A stretch of DNA of 64,000 nucleotides from Schizochytrium sp. TIO01. Its lineage: Eukaryota > Sar > Bigyra > Thraustochytrida > Thraustochytriidae. Below the pieces are notes generated by a model. It saw only the letters and a list, made by a program, of their open reading frames with translations. It made no database searches and was not told the DNA's origin. Each line of letters begins with the position of its first letter. Within the stretch, counting starts at the first letter, position 1. This document shows positions 24,437-34,705 of this stretch, piece by piece. The stretch is taken from the NCBI GenBank assembly GCA_004764695.1, contig SMSO01000032.1, positions 3,888,983 through 3,952,982 on the forward strand, in the 5' to 3' direction. A program made the position numbers and the translations under genes.

Positions 24437-25182
24437 ATGGCGCATGTAAACCTTCCTCCACGAATCGTTTGGGTAGGCCTGGTGGATAGCCTACAAGGCT
24501 CACTCATGTTCTCGCGAACATGGGACACTGCAGTTCCGCTAAGGGAGATAAACGCCCCAACCGCGCCAGTTCAAGGTTTGACATCGAGCAGAAGTGACGG
24601 CGGGGAAGAGCCACGATTGGAAAGTGATCGACATGGCAACAATGGACGCTCTTCCACCTCGGCCTTGTCGATCACATTGGAGTCGCCACCAAACGGAAGA
24701 AATACCAAGGCACACGCAGGGGATCTTCGAGGGGCCTCACTAGCTGTGGCCTTGCTAGAGTGCAGTCGAATCACATGGGATTCTGCTAAGGACGAGGCAC
24801 GAATCTGTACATTTAGGTGAGTTGAGTCATTTCCGAAGCCTTGCAAACTACAAACTAATGTTAAATTTGTATACAGAAACAAAGGCCAAGATAGACCTAT
24901 TGTTCTTTTGACCAGATCATTACATGGTGTGATTTATATCGTTGCTGGAGTTGGCAACACTATAGAGTTGGAGTGTAAGTTTTGTCATGGAATACTAAAC
25001 ACAGAAATAACTGTTAGAATAAAGGGAGGACTTACTTGCTTTGAGTTATAGTGGAAAGCTTGCAAGAACAAATTATCGAATCATGTCATACAGCAGCTAA
25101 CACATCGCGCGTGACACCAGATTTGATTCGTGCTATTAGCGCAAGCATCTCTCTCATGGTCCATAACTTAGTCGAGACTTGA
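24437..25182 (+). CDS. three-exon gene, product unknown (possible longin-like fold)
   Basis: I assembled this from three exons: 24437-24816, 24877-24974 and 25052-25182, with introns of 60 and 77 bases (GTGAGT...ACAG and GTAAGT...ATAG). Both joins keep frame (AG|A Arg; T|TG Leu) and the stop is TGA at 25180. The 202-residue product starts MAHVNLPPRIVWVGLVDSLQ, has a polar 70-residue loop, then RPIVLLTRSLHGVIYIVAGV and a helical C-terminus with DLIRAISASISLMVHNL. The order of hydrophobic strands, loop, strands and C-terminal helices resembles small longin or roadblock-like trafficking proteins, but I cannot name an orthologue. Coding character is strong: three consecutive open, phase-compatible exons. 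Confidence 0.65.
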
Positions 25183-27653
25183 TAGGTATTGTCTGAAGAT
25201 GCTACGGAAAAGTAAAGGCTAATTGTGCACCCACTGTATATTGGGTCATAGAAAATTTCACTCTATCAAAGGGTTTCAAGAAAGTACAGAAATCTCTTAA
25301 TGGCGTGAGACCAAGCCTTTGTGCAGATGGAAGAACTCATACAAGTCCTGGCCCATTGCATACTTGACGCAACCACACATGACATAAAGGAATTAAAAAA
25401 GAAAAGCACATGAAAACAAGCGACTATTATTGTGTTGCCTTAGCTGTATTCACGAATAGCACAGCAATTGAGCTGTTGCCGGTCAAGAAGTAACAAGTCT
25501 GAAACTGTAGTTTTGCTTTTCAAATTGAAAATTTGTTACCAACTAAGGATCTCATATTCATTTTTTTCAACTCTGGGAAATAAAAAATAAACAAAGAAGC
25601 AGAAATGGACAATCTTACTATTATCTTTGATCAGACGAGCAGATCAAAACAATATTCTTGAATACCCAACGTTCTCATCTTTCACCGGTTTATTAATATG
25701 ATGATGTCGATGTTTCAGCAATTTCGCATATTTTCGGTTTCGGGCGCGTGCATGTACGCTGCATCAGCGATCCTTCAGAAGAATTGCGCTGGTCACTCTT
25801 TCAAACAAGACCATCTCGCTCAGCTCGCGATAAAATCCCTAAAGTTGTTTCCTTGCTGCACTAATTAGTACTCACAACCACCATCTTTCATTCGACGTTG
25901 TTGTGTTTTGCTACACTGTAAATTGACCGTGCGACGTACTAGCACTCATCTCTCAGACTGCAAGCTCTTGGTTGACCATTTACACATGGCACGGCCTTTA
26001 CCCGAGTCAGCATAAAGGGGCCCGAAAAGCCGGCACTCCGGGAGCAGGAGTTCGTGGTGAGGCCCACATTTCACCTAATAGCAACCGAAGCCAACTTCCG
26101 GGTTCCCCAAACAAGCATCAGCAGGAGGTGGGTATACCTTCCTGCTGTGTCTGAGCCCGAGTTGAAACCAAATCCTGATCCAGCCATCGCGGCACAAGCC
26201 AACCATTCGCCTTCACATATCCTCAAGATCAACTTTTGGCCCTCCAGGGCATGCATTCACTTCAAACAGCGCAGCCCTCCTGGATGATGGAGACCTGCAA
26301 TTTGCAGTCTTTAGCCCCTGTCAGAGGTCGCCAGGAAGTCTTGCTTGCCCTCACTTCGTCGCGTCGAAGCGCTGGCTGCTGACCCCAACGAGTCCTCTTC
26401 AGCCTGCCACCAGGTAAATCCTCCGCAGCCACCATCACAGTCGCCGTCAAACGATGCTTCGTCGCCGCTCGCAAGAGCCACAGCAGAGTCAAGTCCATCG
26501 CCGCCCATCGCCGACCGGAGACATGTCGGCCCCGTCTTGGCACCTTGGCCAAGAATCCCTCATGTCCACGTTCATTCAACGGGCACTGGCACCCTGGCAC
26601 CTCGACACCTATCTACTGCCTCCACCGAGGCCGCAGATGCAAGCTGGAGTGGGGACAGCCGAGGCCTATGTCACGGAGGCCTTTCGGCCTCGGTGGTTGC
26701 GATTTGATTGATTCTGGTTCTTGGCGATGCGATTGATCGCTGCATTACAACTTGCGCCTAAAAGATGAGGCTGCGCCTTCGAGTTTTTCACGCGGAGCCG
26801 TATCGTAGGAGCGCCCTAAGAGAGACTAGGCTAGATTTTGTTTTAGTTTTCTTTTTCTCGCAACGAAAGGATACGTACGTTTGTTATTCTCGTTGTGAAT
26901 GATTTATTTGCCTCATTACAAACACAAAGAGAACAGCTGAGACATCGCAAGCAAAGTCCATGCAACAGCTTGCGGCAAAAGCTTCTCAAGACGTCTGGCG
27001 AAGGACGGGGCAGCAGAAACGAGGCCAGGCGAGTCAGGCAAGCTCAAAGGGCTCGCGGCGAGGAGCTCTGTTTCGATGCAGGCGCTTTTCTCAAGGCAAT
27101 CAGTTTGCCAGAACCCATGCATCCGCTCATTCTCTGCTGTGGAACTCGTGAGTACTAACTTAGTACCTTGAGACTTCGTTTTGCTTGAAGCAAACTTGCA
27201 CGCACACAAACGCAGTTCTCATGGCATGAGCTCGCAGAGTGAAACCAGCAGCGAAGACATCGCTCGAAGACATCGCTCGATAACGGCGAAGGGAGTGGAC
27301 AACCTCTAGCTAGTGCGGTGCCTTCGATACCTTGCTTGCTCAGTCAGATATCAACTAAGAGAACAAAACAATCTACACAGCCGAGTGAGGAATCGTGTTC
27401 GACGGTTTCGTGTCCCGGCTTGGGCAAGTGAACAAGCAAGTGTCCTTGTGGCGTTGACAACTAAATAACTAACAACTGACCAACTGACTAAGTACGTACG
27501 TATTTACTTATCTCGAGTTTCTAGCTTTGGCGAGGTATTGACAGGCTGAGTCGCCCCTCAAAAGCGGTTCGATGCATTCATTCAGTTTTACAACTAAGAG
27601 GGTTCGTTTGGGTTGCAAAGCAGCGAAAGCAGTTCTCACTTTAGCAGGGATAG
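25183..27653. other. intergenic region with a GC-rich insert-like block
   Basis: 25.2-25.95 kb is AT-rich. 25970-26720 is distinctly richer in G+C than its flanks, with several broken open frames on both strands but no continuous gene; GGCCTCGG/CCGAGGCC inverted motifs lie near its right end. 26960-27125 plus an in-phase piece at 27217-27309 (GTGAGT donor, AACGCAG acceptor) could encode a ~94-residue basic protein beginning MQQLAAKASQDVWRR; I give this little weight. Confidence 0.4.
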
Positions 27654-28068
27654 CTAGCTCACAGAGGAGTCGAGAATGTGATACTTGAAAGTCGCGACGA
27701 ACGAATCTTGCTCGAGACCGAAAGACACAATCGCTATCGATGCATGGGTGAGTGTCGTGGCGCTATCGCCACGGATCGTGAGCAGGGCCATGGTCGCTGA
27801 GATCTCCACGAGGCCTACACAGTTAGTTCTAAGGTGCTCTTTTTTCAAGATTAATTTTATAAATAAGATTCCATTTTATTACTATTATTATTATTATTTT
27901 AATTAAAACAACAATCTTTTTTAATGAAACAGTTTAATAATAATCAATAATCAATAAAACCAAGAAAATAAATTGAGACCAGAATAAAGAACCGCAATCA
28001 CATCAGCTACCTTGGCGTGGGGAAGGCGAGGAAAGCTGGAACGAGATGGGAAAATGGTGACGTCGCAT
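27654..28068 (-). CDS. candidate small two-exon gene, unknown product
   Basis: Exon 28068-28011 begins MRRHHFPISFQLSSPSPRQ and ends at a GTAGCT donor; exon 27814-27654 follows an ACTAAC...TGTGTAG branch/acceptor and joins in phase (G|GC, Gly). The product would be 72 residues, continuing GLVEISATMALLTIRGDSAT and FGLEQDSFVATFKYH. The second exon has good protein character. A TGACGTC (CRE-like) word overlaps the first codons. No family is recognised; the first exon is the less certain part. Confidence 0.3.
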
Positions 28069-28332
28069 AGTGCCAAAAACATGTATCATATCACGAGCAG
28101 TGCCGCTCTGCAGAGGTCTATAAAACGGTGGCTCCCTTCTTTCACTGTCAGCACGCAGTCTTTATCGCCGTCTTTTCTCCTCGTAGGCCCGACGCCCTCT
28201 CAGTTTAATCCCGTATCATATCCTGAAACGCAGGATCTTTCTCTCTCGTTTCCCCGGATTTCTTCCTTCTTTCGCACTTGTTCACTCAATTATTATTATT
28301 CTTCGAAGACTCAGAAACAAATAAAACTTGAA

Positions 28333-28536
28333 CAAACAAACAAACAAACAAACAAACAAACAAACAAACAAACAAACAAACAAACAAACAAACAAACAAA
28401 CAAACAAACAAACAAACAAACAAACAAACAAACAAACAAACAAACAAACAAACAAACAAACAAACAAACAAACAAACAAACAAACAAACAAACAAACAAA
28501 CAAACAAACAAACAAACAAACAAACAAACAAACAAA
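28333..28536. repeat. (CAAA)n tetranucleotide microsatellite, about 51 copies
   Basis: About 204 bases of CAAA repeats without interruption, followed by a TGAA-type run to about 28565. It generates spurious open frames on both strands (NKQT and FVCL repeats). Confidence 0.98.
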
Positions 28537-28665
28537 TGAATGAATGAATGAGTGAATGAACGAATAACTGAGGAAAAGAATTCTTAGACTCGAGGATATT
28601 CCGTAGCCGTGGATCATTTTTTCACTTGGGCATGCATGGTAGCGCGATCATTCTGCTCTTGGGAA

Positions 28666-29207
28666 TGCCATGGATAGATAGATATAGATAGATAGGTCAA
28701 TGGCACGGCGCGTGATAATGGTTACTCCGTCCTGAGTTTGGCCCAGCGCAAGATATGAACAGATACCATCGATCGTTCTTGGTTTGGGAAGACATGTTTT
28801 TTGTTTTTTTCAACTTGTTGTTGGTTTTTATTCTTTGGCAATTGAAAAACTTTTTAGTTAGATTTGTTTTTCTCAACCTCTAGCACTAGCTTAGGGTTTT
28901 GATAGTCACAGAGAGAATATACCCTTTTAAAAAATAAAATAAAATAAAAAATAAAATAAAATAAAAGGAAAGGAAACAAACATCGTACACTGAGACAGTC
29001 AATCACAAATCCGCAACACCCGACACTTGCTCGATATCTCCCCGATCTCCACCCTCTTCGCGCCAGCACGAAGACAGATAGCACACGACGCTCGAAGTCG
29101 TGGCAATCCCCCAAGTCAGCTGCCGCGAGCTCTTCATCATTAACAGTAACAAGACAAGAGCCACTGCGAGTGTAGGCTGCTTGGCTTTTCTGATTCAAAC
29201 GCCTCAT
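28666..29207 (-). other. region upstream of phosphofructokinase with an unproven divergent open frame
   Basis: Contains GATA repeats (28672-28695), a T-rich tract and an (AAAAT)n run (28930-28966). A minus frame from ATG 29207 to 28854 encodes 117 residues, the first 75 of which look protein-like (for example DLGDCHDFERRVLSVFV) and the rest Phe/Tyr-rich repeat translation. It is head-to-head with the phosphofructokinase gene. Its reality is doubtful; the sequence may simply be promoter. Confidence 0.25.
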
Positions 29208-29485
29208 TGAAACGAGAGAAAAACCTATAAAGGCCCTCTTCGTGCCCGTTTGGAAGATATCTTTCGAAGCACCTAGATCAGAGTCAGCCGAGGGAGGAGA
29301 TTGACGACTTTGGATAGAATAAGCGCTGGTCTTGGAGAGACCCAAAACCAGTTCCTGTTTGATCGATCCCTGATCGATATTTCCGTTTCTGGTTGGTTTC
29401 CTTGCTTGCTGGCGCTTTTGCAGCGAGTACTCGAGGCTGTAAATTGCAATTAAGAAGTCAGTCAAAGCAAATAATTGTCGGCAAC

Positions 29486-31837
29486 ATGGACGAAGATCGC
29501 ATGGATCATGCTGTGGCAGTTTTCACAAGTGGTGGTGATGCACCAGGCATGAACGCTGTTGTTCGTAGTGTTGTGCGCAGCGGTATCCACCATGGTCGCG
29601 ACGTCTATGCTGTCTATGAGGGCTACCAGGGCCTTGTGGATGGCAAGGGCAAGATCCGTAAGATGGAGTGGAGTGATGTGCAAATGATGATCTACAAGGG
29701 TGGTACTGTAATTGGCTCTGCTCGTTGCATGGAGTTCCGCGAGAGAGACGGCCGTCTTCGTGCCTGTCAACACTTGGTGGAGCATGGCATTACCAACATC
29801 ATCTGTTGCGGTGGTGACGGCTCTCTCACCGGTGCCAACATCTTCAAACTGGAATGGCCTTCTCTCCTCGAAGAACTGCACAAGAATGGACGTGTCACTG
29901 ATGCACAGGCTGAGAAGTATGCCAACATTAACATCATTGGTTGTGTCGGCAGCATTGATAACGACATGGTTTATGATGGCACGCTCACAATCGGTACTGA
30001 TACCGCTCTTCACCGCATCGTCGACGCCATCGATGCCGTGCAAAGTACTGCCTCAAGCCACCAGCGCACTTTTGTACTTGAAATCATGGGCCGCCACTGT
30101 GGTTACCTCGCTTGGGCCGCTGGTGTCGCTACTGGTGCAGACTACATCTTCATCCCTGAGGCTCCTTCCAAGCACGATGACTGGGAGTCCGCGCTCTGTG
30201 CCAAGCTTGATCATCAGCGTAAACGTGGAGCTCGTCTCTGTACCGTTCTTGTTGCCGAAGGAGCCATCGACAAGCATGGTAAGCCCATCAAGACCGAGTA
30301 CGTACGCCAGGTTATTATCGACCGCCTTGGTCATGACACTCGCTCAACAATCCTTGGCCACGTGCAGCGTGGTGGATACGCTTCTGCCTATGATCGCTTT
30401 CTTGGCTCTGTTTCTGGCGCATTTGCTGTGGAGCGTCTACTCCGTACCAAGCCAGAGGATGCATCTACTATTGTTGGCGTCAAGGGATTTTCTGTTACTT
30501 TCAACCCGCTCGTGGAAACCATTGAGGCAACTCAGCAAGTGGCCAAGTACACGGCTAAGCTTGACTTCGAAAGTGCTATTCGTGCACGTGGTAATAACTT
30601 CCAGCGCTACTGGAACATTCAGAAGTCCATCAACCGTGATGTCGCAAAGCGTGAAGCAATTCCAGATGCTGGGAAGACAATTTGCATCATCTGTACTGGT
30701 GCCCCTGCAGGTGGTATGAATGCAGCTGTTCGTAGTGCCAACCACTTTGCTCTCAACCTGGGTTATGCGGTCTTTGCTGCTTCCGATGGTTTCCAGGGCT
30801 TCATGGACGGCCATATCAAGCCTCTCTCCTGGACTGATGTAATTGGCTGGGCGGGTGATGGTGGCACCAACCTCCGCACTGATCGCTCCACACCAACGGA
30901 TGCTGCTGCCATTAACAAGGTCTGTGAAGACTTCAAGATCGATGCACTTCTTGTTATTGGAGGTTTTGATGGTCTCATGGGCATCCACGATCTTCGTAAC
31001 AACATCAATGTGCCGGTTGCCTACGTACCAGCAACTATTTCTAATAACGTCCCGGGAACAGACTTCAGCATTGGTTCTGACACTGCTCTCAATGCAATTG
31101 TCAGTGCAATTGACACTTGCAAAAAATCAGCTGACTCTTCCAAGAGCCGCGTGTTCATTATTGAAGTCCAGGGCCGTTACAGTGGCTACTTGACAGTTCT
31201 TAGTGCCTTGGCCGCTGGCGCAGACATTGCTTACGTTCCTGAAATGGATGTGACTCTCCAGCAGATGCAGGCCGACATTGCGCGCATCAAAGAACAAATT
31301 GCAACGCACAACAAGCGCCACTTTGTTGTTGTTCGCAACGAATTCTGTAGCCCATCTTACGACCTTAATTTCATGGAGGTTCTCTTCCGTGAAGAAGGCA
31401 AGGGCTCCTTCTCTGTCCGTACTGTCAAACTCGGACATCTTTGCCAGGGTGACTACCCTTCGCCGCTTGACCGCATCCGTGCCACCACACTTGCTGCTGA
31501 TGCTACTGACCACCTCATCAAATGTATCAAGGGCCAGGCTACGGAGGACCTGACAAAGGTTGTTGTGGGTCTCTGTCACTCACACACTGTAATCCAGCCT
31601 ATGGCTAAGGCTTGTGCTGGTGCCGACTGGAAGCGTCGTGTCCCAGCTGATCGTCCGTGGGCTTGGCTTCTTGGTCTTCAGCAGTGCCTCTCTGGTTTTA
31701 TCACCCGTGAGGACAAGCAGACTGAGTACAACGAGACCGCGGGAGTAATATCCAACAACATTCTTTTGAATGGCGTGCCGACAGTTTGCAAGAAGGAGAT
31801 TCTGGACTCTTCCAGCGTTGATTCTCACTCAAAGTAA
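29486..31837 (+). CDS. ATP-dependent 6-phosphofructokinase, tandem-duplicated eukaryotic type
   Basis: A 783-residue single-exon enzyme converting fructose 6-phosphate and ATP to fructose 1,6-bisphosphate in glycolysis. Start ATG 29486 (AACATGGAC); the upstream frame has no ATG. The N-half has the ATP loop SGGDAPGMNAVVRSVVR, GGTVIGSARC, GGDGSLTGAN, the catalytic SIDND, MGRHCGYLA and GHVQRGG. The C-half repeats the fold: APAGGMNAAVRSA, IGGFDG, ATISNNVPGTDFSIG, VQGRYSGYL, NEFCSPSYD and GHLCQGDYPSP. Loss of the catalytic Asp pair (SNN) in the C-half is the pattern of animal and fungal enzymes, where that half is regulatory. Similarity to the animal/fungal PFK-1 class is very high by eye. Gly after GGD (GGDAPG, GGDGS) supports ATP rather than pyrophosphate use. 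Confidence 0.97.
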   Translation: MDEDRMDHAVAVFTSGGDAPGMNAVVRSVVRSGIHHGRDVYAVYEGYQGLVDGKGKIRKMEWSDVQMMIYKGGTVIGSARCMEFRERDGRLRACQHLVEHGITNIICCGGDGSLTGANIFKLEWPSLLEELHKNGRVTDAQAEKYANINIIGCVGSIDNDMVYDGTLTIGTDTALHRIVDAIDAVQSTASSHQRTFVLEIMGRHCGYLAWAAGVATGADYIFIPEAPSKHDDWESALCAKLDHQRKRGARLCTVLVAEGAIDKHGKPIKTEYVRQVIIDRLGHDTRSTILGHVQRGGYASAYDRFLGSVSGAFAVERLLRTKPEDASTIVGVKGFSVTFNPLVETIEATQQVAKYTAKLDFESAIRARGNNFQRYWNIQKSINRDVAKREAIPDAGKTICIICTGAPAGGMNAAVRSANHFALNLGYAVFAASDGFQGFMDGHIKPLSWTDVIGWAGDGGTNLRTDRSTPTDAAAINKVCEDFKIDALLVIGGFDGLMGIHDLRNNINVPVAYVPATISNNVPGTDFSIGSDTALNAIVSAIDTCKKSADSSKSRVFIIEVQGRYSGYLTVLSALAAGADIAYVPEMDVTLQQMQADIARIKEQIATHNKRHFVVVRNEFCSPSYDLNFMEVLFREEGKGSFSVRTVKLGHLCQGDYPSPLDRIRATTLAADATDHLIKCIKGQATEDLTKVVVGLCHSHTVIQPMAKACAGADWKRRVPADRPWAWLLGLQQCLSGFITREDKQTEYNETAGVISNNILLNGVPTVCKKEILDSSSVDSHSK

Positions 31838-32025
31838 GAGTCATTGCTGAGATCTTTCTCCGTGACTGCCTTGCCAATTAGTAGATGACAAGCTCACTCT
31901 GTTCACCCGTAATCTCATTCAACAGTTGTGTGCAACCATCCTGTTTTTTCTCATCCCAACCTGGACTTCATGGTGATGTCTGTGTTATGATTTGCCCTCT
32001 TGCCTTCTTTGCTTCTTTTTTAAAC

Positions 32026-32031
32026 AATAAA
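32026..32031 (+). terminator. AATAAA polyadenylation-type signal after phosphofructokinase
   Basis: AATAAA lies about 190 bases after the phosphofructokinase stop in an otherwise T/C-rich 3' flank. Assignment is by position and motif only. Confidence 0.4.
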
Positions 32032-32552
32032 ATCCACATTTCGTTTTTATGATTCAACACTACCGACCTGGCCCCGTCCTTGCTTAAACCTGAACATTAA
32101 TTTCATGGAGCCTGTTTGGGGCCTACATTCATCCTTGATTTACATTAATTTTCATTACACTACAAATTTGTTTAACATTTCGAGCTGCGTGTTATCTTTC
32201 AAAGAAGAAAGTGACGAATTACATTTCGCTTGTTCTTCATCAAAATGTAATATGTGCAGATATCCTTTGAAAATGAATTTTCTACAACAACTTAAATCAT
32301 TTGTGAAGAATCAAATAAAATATAATTGTTTTGATTTTCTTGCTCTATTATTGGGATACTGAGAAAAGAAGGCTGGCGAACGTTTCGAAGCAAATCACAT
32401 TGCACGATTTCTTTAAGTGGTATTACCATAAGTTTAGAAAATCCAATCTCAACCTGGGTCCCGTTATGTGAAAATGTCTAATTCCTTTTTCTATTTCCTT
32501 TTTTTTTTTTTTTTTATAAAATTATATAAGAAGTTCCACACACAGACTGCTC
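32032..32552. other. convergent intergenic gap
   Basis: AT-rich 3' flanks of phosphofructokinase (plus) and PEX16 (minus), with a poly-T run at about 32496-32514. A short plus frame at 32105-32362 is AT-rich and unconvincing. Confidence 0.5.
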
Positions 32553-33797
32553 TTATGAGCCCGAAATGTGAAAGTGGTTGCGGTGGTAGTACATGATCAT
32601 CTCAACAAGCATCTTTTCAATGTTGTTGCCAATGCCAGGGAGGTGGCTAAGGCTGCCTGCAAACCGGCGCACAGCAGGGAGAGTCACACGTTCGAACAGT
32701 GGCGAACGCATAAAATAGAAGGCCAGCAATGTTCGGCGGCGGCGCATTTCATCATCAATAATCTTGATATCAGTTTCTGACGCCTTTGAGGAGCCGGACG
32801 ATCCAGAGATTAGTTTGTTAAACGCCTTGCTTAGTATTTCTGCAGGGGGGACATTCTCCTTTGTTTGAACAGCGCCTGGGGTGGCCACCATGCTACAACG
32901 CAACGAGAGCAGCTCCAAAATAAGTGAGAGCGCCCACGGCCGCCAGGTTGATTTCGCATCCTTCAAACGGTAAACCTGCATGATGTAAATCACAGGGCGA
33001 ATGATATGAAGGATTTCTCCAGCAGTCCTCAATGCTTGATCTTCAGGGCCAGCTTCAGATATAACAAGCGTCTTACTGCTGGACGAGCCTACACTTGTCA
33101 CAAGAGGAGACTCATGGACATTGTCGAATGATGCCAAAGCCGTAGAGAGAGGAATAGCTTTACCAGAACGACGACCCGCCCATTGTGGTGCAGTAATAGG
33201 TGTTGCATCCACCTTATCCTCAGGGGTCGTTGACTTTGTCGACGCCGCATCTGCATCCTCCTCCTTCTGAGAACTAGACTCTTCTACTCCATCAGTGATC
33301 TCGGTGATCGAGGCATTGTTTACTGAGCCCTTCGTGCTGCCTGCAGGCAAAGGTTGGAGCTGGCCACCATTGACGAGAACTGAAGCACGCTTAGAGAGCA
33401 TAAAAAGGATCAGACGGCCAATTGCTTTTATCCACTCAATGAGCAGAACAATTCGCTGCCGGGCACCATCACCCCGCAAAATACGCGTCAGCATCTCAAT
33501 CACGATCTCAGTTTGGCCAAGCAGGGTCAACACAATCTTGATAACACGAACAAGCGCTGAGCCTTGCTCTGTTTGACGAACTTGGTGGATAATCCGGCTG
33601 TGGTACAGGCTGACGAGACTCAGACCAGCATATGTGGATTCCTGGAAAACTTCTGAGTACTTTCCAAAGCGAGTGGTCGGCACCAACATGGTTACCAGTC
33701 GTCCCATCTCCTCCATACGCTTAACTTGCTCTGGGTGAGCACGGACCATCTCCTTGTATTGTGCCAGCATCGCACCGGGGCCCGTTTCTGACTGCAT
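32553..33797 (-). CDS. PEX16: peroxisomal biogenesis factor 16 (PEX16)
   Basis: A 414-residue integral membrane peroxin that acts with PEX3 and PEX19 in inserting peroxisomal membrane proteins. ATG 33797 opens MQSETGPGAMLAQYKEM. Family features in order: TRFGKYSEVFQESTYAGLSL near residue 40; an amphipathic/hydrophobic block RVIKIVLTLLGQTEIVIEML; IVLLIEWIKAIGRLILFML; a variable Ser/Thr/Glu-rich insert at about 165-245; IIRPVIYIMQVYRL and WRPWALSLILELLSL; and the conserved C-terminal part RRRTLLAFYFMRSPLFER, then HLPGIGNNIEKMLVEMI. It is longer than human PEX16 (about 336 residues), mostly because of the central insert. Its start lies about 130 bases from a divergent coding-like stretch at 33928. 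Confidence 0.9.
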   Translation of the reverse strand: MQSETGPGAMLAQYKEMVRAHPEQVKRMEEMGRLVTMLVPTTRFGKYSEVFQESTYAGLSLVSLYHSRIIHQVRQTEQGSALVRVIKIVLTLLGQTEIVIEMLTRILRGDGARQRIVLLIEWIKAIGRLILFMLSKRASVLVNGGQLQPLPAGSTKGSVNNASITEITDGVEESSSQKEEDADAASTKSTTPEDKVDATPITAPQWAGRRSGKAIPLSTALASFDNVHESPLVTSVGSSSSKTLVISEAGPEDQALRTAGEILHIIRPVIYIMQVYRLKDAKSTWRPWALSLILELLSLRCSMVATPGAVQTKENVPPAEILSKAFNKLISGSSGSSKASETDIKIIDDEMRRRRTLLAFYFMRSPLFERVTLPAVRRFAGSLSHLPGIGNNIEKMLVEMIMYYHRNHFHISGS

Positions 33798-33927
33798 GAT
33801 TGCGATCTTTCTTGATCAGAAGGCAAGTATTGACAAGGTGTCAGAACCTGAGTCTTGTCAATGTCAAAGAGCGTAAAGTAATTGAACCTTTTCAAGCCAA
33901 TGTTTACTTTCTAACTGTGGTATCAGG

Positions 33928-34422
33928 CAGGAATTCGAGGGCCCTTTGGCTGAGTGGGGCTAGACTTGTTCACGAAGCGCTGCCTCAAGCAATCAAACAA
34001 AAATTAGACGCCTTCGAGGTCGCCACAAAGACAGCAACCTCAACAAGCCCTTCAAGGCAGCGTTCTAGCAAGAAAGCAGCTTCCCAAGGCTGCCCACTAG
34101 CCACGTCGCCCGCAGCTATCGAGCTGCTACAGCACAATCGGGATCTGCTGCTCAGACCGAACCTGAGTTAGCAGAATACTTTCCTTTCTTTAAAGCAGAA
34201 GAAGACAAGACACAGGAAGAAAGAAAGAAAGGGAAGAAATACAAGATTTCCCAAATAACGACGAGAAATAAGGTATGAACCTACGAGTTGATATTTCCAG
34301 TAGAAACAATAGAGAGCGCTGGTTGGTATGGCGATGACATTTACGAATGTGGTGATGGAGTCAAATGCAAGGAACCGCTCAAAACATTAATGCTCTTCTG
34401 GGGGTTGAGCATGTACGTATGA
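33928..34422 (+). pseudogene. coding-like stretch with three in-frame stops; possible decayed gene for a mitochondrial-type protein
   Basis: One plus frame from 33928 to the TGA at 34420 reads as protein except for TAG at 33961, TAG at 34066 and TGA at 34276. Between the stops it gives LAEWG, SNQTKIRRLRGRHKDSNL, then SFPRLPTSHVARSYRAATA (presequence-like), EYFPFFKAEEDKTQEERKKG, and finally ETIESAGWYGDDIYECGDG with LKTLMLFWGLSMYV. Each stop is one C-to-T change from CAG or CGA. Splicing does not resolve it cleanly: the only donor near the TGA (GTATGA at 34273) has acceptors 28 or 31 bases away, out of phase, or a weak GAG acceptor giving 42 bases. It is either a gene with tiny unusual introns, a pseudogene, or recoded. 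Product not recognised. Confidence 0.35.
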
Positions 34423-34705
34423 TAGGGAGGATTTAAGTCAGGTTTCGTCAACACTTTTAATAGGTTGACTGGTTTATTCTCTGCAAGAAATGTGATAAGT
34501 GTCTAAAAAAGGTTCTAAATGATGAACAGGATGACTTGTACAGATTACAAACAGCATAAGTAGGAATCTTTATTTAAAGAGACAGCGATGTCTATACGAA
34601 AGAGAATGTATGGTGGTGGGTATCAATACAATTATATTTATCAAAGGTAATGCAACACTCACGATGCATGGTAGTTTGAGATGTCTGAAACAAAATAACT
34701 TTTTG

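Noticed and set aside
28282-28617. Open frames of FVCL and NKQT repeats
   Set aside because: Pure translation of the (CAAA)n microsatellite.
29462-31579. Long antisense and alternative frames across phosphofructokinase (up to 335 codons)
   Set aside because: Shadow frames of a conserved single-exon enzyme.
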